Below the pieces are notes generated by a model. The model was not told the DNA's origin. It was given only the letters and a program-made list of their open reading frames with translations, and searched no databases. A program made the translations under genes and the position numbers. Positions 53,457 through 62,400 of a stretch of 64,000 nt of DNA are shown here, piece by piece. The stretch spans positions 1,242,501 to 1,306,500 of the forward strand of contig NC_090281.1 of assembly GCF_037392515.1 (NCBI RefSeq), written 5' to 3'. Positions within the stretch are counted from its first letter, which is position 1; each line of letters begins with the position of its first letter. The DNA comes from Haliotis asinina (Eukaryota; Mollusca; Gastropoda; Lepetellida; Haliotidae).

Positions 53457-56400
53457 GATTGCCTGCAATGATGCTAAACTGAACCCTATTCACACTGTAT
53501 CTATCCTCCTCGCGACTTACCTTACTCCACGCCAGGTAGTTGCGGCACACGTCACTGCCATACAGCACGCAGTCAACAGCATCGTCGCAGTCGAGGTCGC
53601 CGTTTGTGGTGTTGTTCCCTGTAAACGAAATTGCGATAAACACTGCACGAGTCAATGAATTGTCCCGATTATTTGCCGGCCTTCTTCACGAACTTAAATA
53701 TTGTCAATTACTGCATTAAAGAATAAACATAACTGCTCTCATATATAGACCGTAGGTGTTCTTACTTTATTTACCCCATAACGTATCCCGTGACCGCCCC
53801 CCTTTCATCCTCGATATCTCCAGGGTACACGTTCCGATAAGTCTCCACTATACCCTGGACGCATCTACGGCTCTGCCCGATAAATTTATTACCTCCCTTC
53901 GCTGGCTCCGCCTTCTCACAGTAGCCAATCAGCTAGGCCGCCGTTATAACTGATCTTGCCAGTGTCAACAAAGGCAGCGGTCGCAACTGCGAAGGTTTGC
54001 CCACAGTGCGTCCCAGATTTTAGGGAAATCATACTAACAAACTGACAGGTCCGAAACTTTAAAACAACATATGCGAGAACGCCTTCTACCTCTTCCAGAT
54101 AACCTCTGCATGGTTTCTGTTGCCAAGTATAATCGGTTAGATAATTCAAAAAACGAAAGTGAGTTGTGATTGGTTCGCTCAACTTCCCAGCGTAGACACC
54201 TGACTGGATGAAAAGACAGTCAAAGGAGGTAATAAATTTATCTGGCAGAGCCGTAGATGCGTCCAGGGTGTAGTGGAGACTTATCGGAACGTATACCCTG
54301 GAGATATCGAGGATGCCCCCCTTTGAGCACCACAGTTGTTTAGGTCTCAAACACTTCGTTAACTTCACGTCAGCTATAACAACCGAGTGAAAATGGCGGC
54401 TATTTAGTAACATATTTGTATTACACATCTTCGAAACATTATTTTTAAGATTTTCATGTTTCTAGTTACTATGGTTACCATGGCTACAGGTGTTGGAGCA
54501 AAAGCCACAATAGGCAGCACAATTAGTTTTGGACCATGCCTCGTACGTGTGGCAGATGTACGTCCCGTAAGCCGCGCAGTTGAGGGCGTTCTTGCAGCTG
54601 TCACCACAGCCTGTGGATACGAAAAGACAGGTGAGGTGAAGTCATGTTTAACATCGCGTTCAAGGTTAGTGTACGTGCGTGCGCGTACATGCATGCGTGT
54701 GTGTGTGCGTGCGTGTGTGTATTGTAGTTGTGCTGAGTAATGGTGGTTTCCTAGTGCTCACCAGCCAGGACCGAGAACCAAACCACCGGCATTCCAGTCT
54801 ATGGCATTCCAGACTTTGCGTGCTGGTGATTAGGTGCCTTAAAAAAGTACTAAGATTTGTACTTTACTAAGACGTTTAATCCCAAATATAACATATGTAA
54901 CATTTCAGATGTTCAACTGATTAATGATGTGTCTGTTCACGTGCAGTACTGCCTCAGACGCTGACACAAGCCTGACGTAAGGTTACGGATGTCGTTTTCT
55001 TAAACACAGATTTCAGATCATGCACGTGATTTTGACAACCATTTCATATAGGTAATAAACAGAACCTACTGCTTCCTCCCGTACACGCCCCCTCCATACA
55101 ATCCTTCTGTTCTGTTGGTTTCTGGACGGGGAGACAGTGGCTGGATTCAATCTCCTTCATGGAGTCACCATCTTTGTAACACGTGACCTTCCGCGTCTTC
55201 AGACCACGACCACACGTCTGTGAACACTAGCCAGACACAAAGCAGTGTCAACAGAAGGACAAACACACAGTATAAACAGGAAGGCGATACAGACGTCTCC
55301 AGAGAAGACTTCAGGAACAGAGACATCGGTGACACCAGACATAAATCGCAATTGTGAACCCCGCCAAGACCTCATATGTGTTGCGTGTATTTCTGCTTTG
55401 TGAGCTACCAAGGTTAAACTATATCAAAGAATCAATAGGTTTCATTAAAAAAACAAACTTCATAGACAACTGAGAACAGTGTAGATTATTTACAAGGTGA
55501 CCAAAACACAAGACTACCAGGTGCTGACAGATGTACTGACATTACTGTACCCACACAGATGTACTGACATAACTGTACCCACACAGATGTACTGACATTA
55601 CTGTATCCACACAGATGTACTGACATTACTGTACCCACACAGATGTACTGACATCACTGTACACACACAGATATACTGATATTACTGTACACACACAGAT
55701 GTACTGACATTAATGTAATCAGACAGATTTACTGGCATTACTGTACCCACACAGATGTAATGCCAGTACAGTAACCTGACAGATATACTGACATTACTGT
55801 AACCTGGCATATGCAGTGACAATATTGTAATCTGGCAAATGTGCTGACATTACTGTACTCTCACAGATGTACTGACATTACTGTACATTCACAGATGTAC
55901 TGATGTTACTGTACCCAGACAGATGTACTGACATTGCTTTATCAAGACAGATGTACTGGCATTGTCATAGAAACAACTGACGTACACTTGACCAGGATCC
56001 GGGTCTCCACACTCCTGGACATGACTCCGGGTTACACTCGCTCGCCTCGGCTGGTTTGACCAGCCTTGCACAGTTGCTGTGGGCCAACACCTCCACCACC
56101 CCTGACGTCTCTCTCACACACTGGACAGTCCGCTTCATCAGCCCCCCACCACAGGTGAGGGAACACGCAGAGTACGCCCCAGCCTTCCACCTGAAAATAA
56201 CATCATATCTCGCTCATTGTGGCCGCAGCTGTTATGGTGGTCAATGGTTGGGCAGGTGGTGTTGTGGTCAGTGGTTGGATAGTTGTTCTGGTGGCCAGTG
56301 ATGGGACAGGTGTTGTGGGGATTAATGGTTGGGCAGGTGTTGTGGTGGTCGATGGTGGGGCAGGTGTTGTGGTGGTCAATGGTGGGACAGGTGTTGTGGT

Positions 56401-59400
56401 GGTCAATGGTGAGGCAGGTGTTGTGGTGGTCAATGGTGAGGCAGGTGTTGTGGTGGTCGATGGTGGGACAGGCGTTGTAGTGATGGCTCACCTGGCTGGG
56501 CAGGATCCAGTGTTACAGGGTTCAGGGACGACATGCGGGCGACTGTTGACGTTGCAGTGATCATCATCCACAACAGAGAAGTCGTCGTCTCTAACACATG
56601 TCACCGCGTTCATCCGGGTTCCTGTCAGTATGATTCGTTCAGTAGGATTCAGTAATCAGTGATATCGTATCTGCATGACTTTAAACACGAGTCATATTTT
56701 GTTACACATCCTAATCCTACCCTAGCAGGTGTTGACGTACCTGTGTCTGACTTCACTAACCAGGTGTGGACACGCATGTACTATATGCCTGACTAAACAA
56801 GCCAGGTGACGACATACCTGTGTCTGACTACACTAACCAGGTGTGGACACGCATGTACTATATGCCTGACTAAATCAGCTAGTTGATGACGTACCTGTGT
56901 CACATTACTGACTACACTAACCAAGTTATGACGTACCTGTCTCACGTGATTACACTTACCCGGTGTTGATGTATGTATGCTACATGTCTAACTCCACTAA
57001 TCAAGTGTTGGTGTACCTGTATAACATATCTGTCCTCACCAACAAGGTGTTGACGTACCTGTGTCACAAACCTGACTGATGATAACTGTTAGTTAGTGTA
57101 ACATATCTAACTGCACCAGCCTGGTGATGACGTACCTGTGTCACAAATATGACCACATTAAGCATGTGATGATGTGACTGTGTCACATATCTGACCACAC
57201 TAACTAGGTGATGACGTACCTGTGCCACATGTCTGACTGCATTGACCAGCCTTGGTTTTCCACGTGAAGTTTGCTGGCTGTAGCGACGTCGTGGGAACGT
57301 AGTAGTCGTACGCCACACGTGCCATGACGTCAACGAAGCTGCTGAAACTGTCGCCCATGATCCTGTATACCTAAAACACATATACAGTATCTGTAATTTA
57401 CATACTCCCTCAACAATTGTGTGTAAATACATTTATACTGCTGTACACTAGGTCTGATGCACCTGTGCTTCCACATGTACTTCACGATCTGAAAATAGCG
57501 TACATGCGTTTCCACCTGTACACCACACTGGACCGGATGTACCTGTGCTTCCACCTGTACACCACACACTAGGCCTGACGTGCCTGTGCTTCTACCTGTA
57601 CACCATACACTACACCTGACGTACCTGTTTCCACCTGTACATCACACAGTAGACCTGACGTACCTATGTTTCCACCAGTACACCTCACTGGACCTGACGT
57701 ACCTGTTTCCACCAGTACACCACACATTAGACCTGGCGCACCTGTTTCCACCTATACCCCATACACTAGGTCTGATGCACCTGTGCTTCCACATGTACTT
57801 CACGATCTGAAAATAGCGTACATGCGTTTCCACCTGTACACCACACTGGACCGGATGTACCTGTGCTTCCACCTGTACACCACACACTAGGCCTGACGTG
57901 CCTGTGCTTCTACCTGTACACCATACACTACACCTGACGTACCTGTTTCCACCTGTACATCACACAGTAGACCTGACGTACCTATGTTTCCACCAGTACA
58001 CCTCACTGGACCTGACGTACCTGTTTCCACCAGTACACCACACATTAGACCTGGCGCACCTGTTTCCACCTATACCTCATACACTAGGTCTGATGCACCT
58101 GTGCTTCCACATGTACTTCACGATCTGAAAATAGCGTACATGCGTTTCCACCTGTACACCACACTGGACCGGATGTACCTGTGCTTCCACCTGTACACCA
58201 CACACTAGGCCTGACGTGCCTGTGCTTCTACCTGTACACCATACACTACACCTGACGTACCTGTTTCCACCTGTACATCACACAGTAGACCTGACGTACC
58301 TATGTTTCCACCAGTACACCTCACTGGACCTGACGTACCTGTTTCCACCAGTACACCACACATTAGACCTGGCGCACCTGTTTCCACCTATACCTCATAC
58401 ACTAGGTCTGATGCACCTGTGTTTCCACATGTATTTCACGATCTGAAAATGGCGTACATGCGTTTCCACCTGTACACCACACTGGACCGGATGTACCTGT
58501 GCTTCCATCCGTACACCACACACTAGACCTGACATGCCTGTGCTTCTACATGTACACCACACACTATTCCTGACGTATCTGTTTCCACCTGTACATCACA
58601 CTGGACTCGATGTGTCTGTGTCTCCACCTGTACACCACACACTAGACCTGATGTGTCTGTGTTTCCACCTGTACACCACACACTACACCTGACGTACCTG
58701 TTTCCACCTGTACATCACACTAAACCTGATGTACCTTTGCTTCCACTTGTACACCACACACTACACCTGACGTACCTGTTTCCACCTGTACATCACACTA
58801 AACCTGATGTACCTGTGCTTCCACCTGTACACCACACACTAGACCTGACTTACCTGTGTTTCCACATGTATATCACACTGGACCTGATGTACCTGTGTTT
58901 CCCCCTGTGACCACACTAGACCTGATGCACCTGCCTTTTCCCCTGCACACTACACTGGACTTAATGTACCTGTGCTTCCACCTATAAATCACACCGGACC
59001 TAATGTACCCTTGTCTCCACCTGTACAACACGCTAGACCTGATGTACCTGTGCTTCCACCTGTACAGCACACACTAGACCTTGCGTACCTGTTTCCACAT
59101 GTACATGACACTGGACCTGATGTACCTATGCTTCCATCTGTACATCACACACTGCACCTTGCGTACCTGTGCTTCTACCTGCACACCACACTGGACTTGA
59201 TGTACCTGTGCTTCCATCAGTACACCACATACTACACCTGACGTACCTGTTTCCACCTATACGCCACACAGTAAACCTGATGTGTCTGTGTTTCCACCTG
59301 AACACCACACACTACACCTGACGTACCTGTTTCCACCTGTATATCACACTGGACCTGATGTATTTGTGTTTTACCTGTACACCACACTCGACCTAACGCA

Positions 59401-62400
59401 CCTGTGCAACATATGTCATATTTGGGATTTCACTTTCTTAGTAAAGTACAAATTCTAGTACTTTTTTTCGGTTGAGTCCCATCCGGGATTCGAACCCGCA
59501 CCCTCAGAGTCAGGCACCTAATCGCCAGCACACAAAGTCAGCCGCCTAGCCCGCTCAGCCACCGCGACTTCCACAAAAATGAAAGTCGGACAACTGGTAG
59601 TCTAGACTGCGTACTTTGTGTACCCCTCTGATGAGTGTAAATTGGCACGGCTCCCACGGCCGAAAGCTATGATTACACGATGCCATTTAGAAAGTGGTCA
59701 AATGCAACATATGTCATATTTGGGATTTCACTTTCTTAGTAAAGTACAAATTCTAGTACTTTTTTTCGGTTGAGTCCCATCCGGGATTCGAACCCGCACC
59801 CTCAGAGTCAGGCACCTAATCGCCAGCACACAAAGTCAGCCGCCTAGCCCGCTCAGCCACCGCGACTTCCACAAAAATGAAAGTCGGACAACTGGTAGTC
59901 TAGATTGCGTACTTTGTGTACCCCTCTGATGAGTGTAAATTGGCACGGCTCCCACGGCCGAAAGCTATGATTACACGATGCCATTTAGAAAGTGGTCAAA
60001 TGCAACATATGTCATATTTGGGATTTCACTTTCTTAGTAAAGTACAAATTCTAGTACTTTTTTTCGGTTGAGTCCCATCCGGGATTCGAACCCGCACCCT
60101 CAGAGTCAGGCACCTAATCGCCAGCACACAAAGTCAGCCGCCTAGCCCGCTCAGCCACCGCGACTTCCACAAAAATGAAAGTCGGACAACTGGTAGTCTA
60201 GACTGCGTACTTTGTGTACCCCTCTGATGAGTGTAAATTGGCACGGCTCCCACGGCCGAAAGCTATGATTACACGATGCCATTTAGAAAGTGGTCAAATG
60301 CAACATATGTCATATTTGGGATTTCACTTTCTTAGTAAAGTACAAATTCTAGTACTTTTTTTCGGTTGAGTCCCATCCGGGATTCGAACCCGCACCCTCA
60401 GAGTCAGGCACCTAATCGCCAGCACACAAAGTCAGCCGCCTAGCCCGCTCAGCCACCGCGACTTCCACAAAAATGAAAGTCGGACAACTGGTAGTCTAGA
60501 CTGCGTACTTTGTGTACCCCTCTGATGATACTAAGAAAGTGAAATCCCAAATATGACATATGTTGCATTTGACCACTTTCTAAATGGCATCGTGTAATCA
60601 TAGCTTTCGGCCGTGGGAGCCGTGCCAATTTACACTCATCAGAGGGGTACACAAAGTACGCAGTCTAGACTACCAGTTGTCCGACTTTCATTTTTGTGGA
60701 AGTCGCGGTGGCTGAGCGGGCTAGGCGGCTGACTTTGTGTGCTGGCGATTAGGTGCCTGACTCTGAGGGTGCGGGTTCGAATCCCGGATGGGACTCAACC
60801 GAAAAAAAGTACTAGAATTTGTACTTTACTAAGAAAGTGAAATCCCAAATATGACATATGTTGCATTTGACCACTTTCTAAATGGCATCGTGTAATCATA
60901 GCTTTCGGCCGTGGGGGCCGTGCCAATTTACACTCATCAGAGGGGTACACAAAGTACGCAGTCTAGACTACCAGTTGTCCGACTTTCATTTTTGTGGAAG
61001 TTGCGGTGGCTGAGCGGGCTAGGCGGCTGACTTTGTGTGCTGGCGATTAGGTGCCTGACTCTGAGGGTGCGGGTTCGAATCCCGGATGGGACTCAACCGA
61101 AAAAAAGTACTAGAATTTGTACTTTACTAAGAAAGTGAAATCCCAAATATGACATATGTTGCATTTGACCACTTTCTAAATGGCATCGTGTAATCATAAC
61201 GCACCTGTGTTTTCCCCTGGACACCACATTGGACCTGATGTACCTGTGCTTCCACCTGTACACCACACTTGACCTGATCTATCTGTGCTTCCACTTGCAC
61301 AGCACAGACTACACCTGACGTATCTGTTTCTATCTGTACACTACCTGATGTACCTGTTTTTCCATCAGTACACCATACACTACACCTGACGTACCCATTT
61401 CCACCTGTACACCACACTGGACCTGACGTACCTGTTTCCACCAGTACACCACACACTAGGTCTGAAGCACCTGTGTTTCCACATGTACTTCACACACTAG
61501 AGCTGACGTACCTGTGCTTCCACCTGTACAGGCAGTGGTCCAGCGATGAGGATTTTCTCAGGCCGCGATCTGTACGCCACGAAGACACCGTCTTTGCTGT
61601 AGGTCCCTGACAGGTCGGGCGAATCACCAAACTTGCTGAACATCAGCTCTCCGTTCACCAGGATTGCTGGAGGGAGCAGAGATCAGTCAAAACCTCACAC
61701 TCAGTGACGTCACGCGTTGACACGTGCCATTCAGACGACTAACACCGACTCCTTGTTCATGTACGGGAGATAATTTCACCTGACAATTGCAGTAAAAAGC
61801 GATGTTTGCTTCCTGATAGAAAATGTTTCGGTGAGAGAACCGGGTAGAATCTATGACAATTCTGCTGTCTTTACCAGAATAGCATCGCCCAATCCGTCAA
61901 TCCCACCGCCTACGCCCCCCCCCCCCCCCCCCTATCCTCCCTCACACTACACCCACACCCACATATGGAGTGCCCCACGACTTACACATGTGGGTGAGGT
62001 AGTTCTTATTGATGATGCTGATGGATGTGGCGCCTTTGGGTAATGTGACAAAGGTGACATATTCTGGAATAAAAAACAAAATAATTATCTTGTCTCACAG
62101 CTTTAGCAAAGGAAACATTAACTGAACCGCGAGATAAACTTTCGTATCAATTACACCTACAGTCGGCAGGGGTAACTTACTGCTCTTCTTTCCTTGGTTG
62201 AACGTCCCCGTCCTCTTCACACACGTGTCGCCCTTCCCGTCACAAACCATACACCTGTCATACTGCCGTCCCGATTCGAGCTGACCGTCACAGCCAAACT
62301 CCTGGTGAACACAAACGTCACGGTGAAAATACGTCATACACGTGTCATACCACCGTCCTAACTCCACATGGCCGTCACAGCCAAACTCCTAGTGAACACA

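Noticed and set aside
53756..54428. 170-codon - frame and matching + frame as genes
   Set aside because: They arise from the inverted arms of the 510-bp MITE.
56138..56560. 113- and 117-codon frames around the 27-bp array
   Set aside because: Period-9 residue repeats from a non-coding minisatellite; the real exon F uses a different frame.
59474..61093. Six functional tRNA genes
   Set aside because: Box A and B are good, but the acceptor arms do not pair and each head is part of a 298-bp repeated SINE unit.
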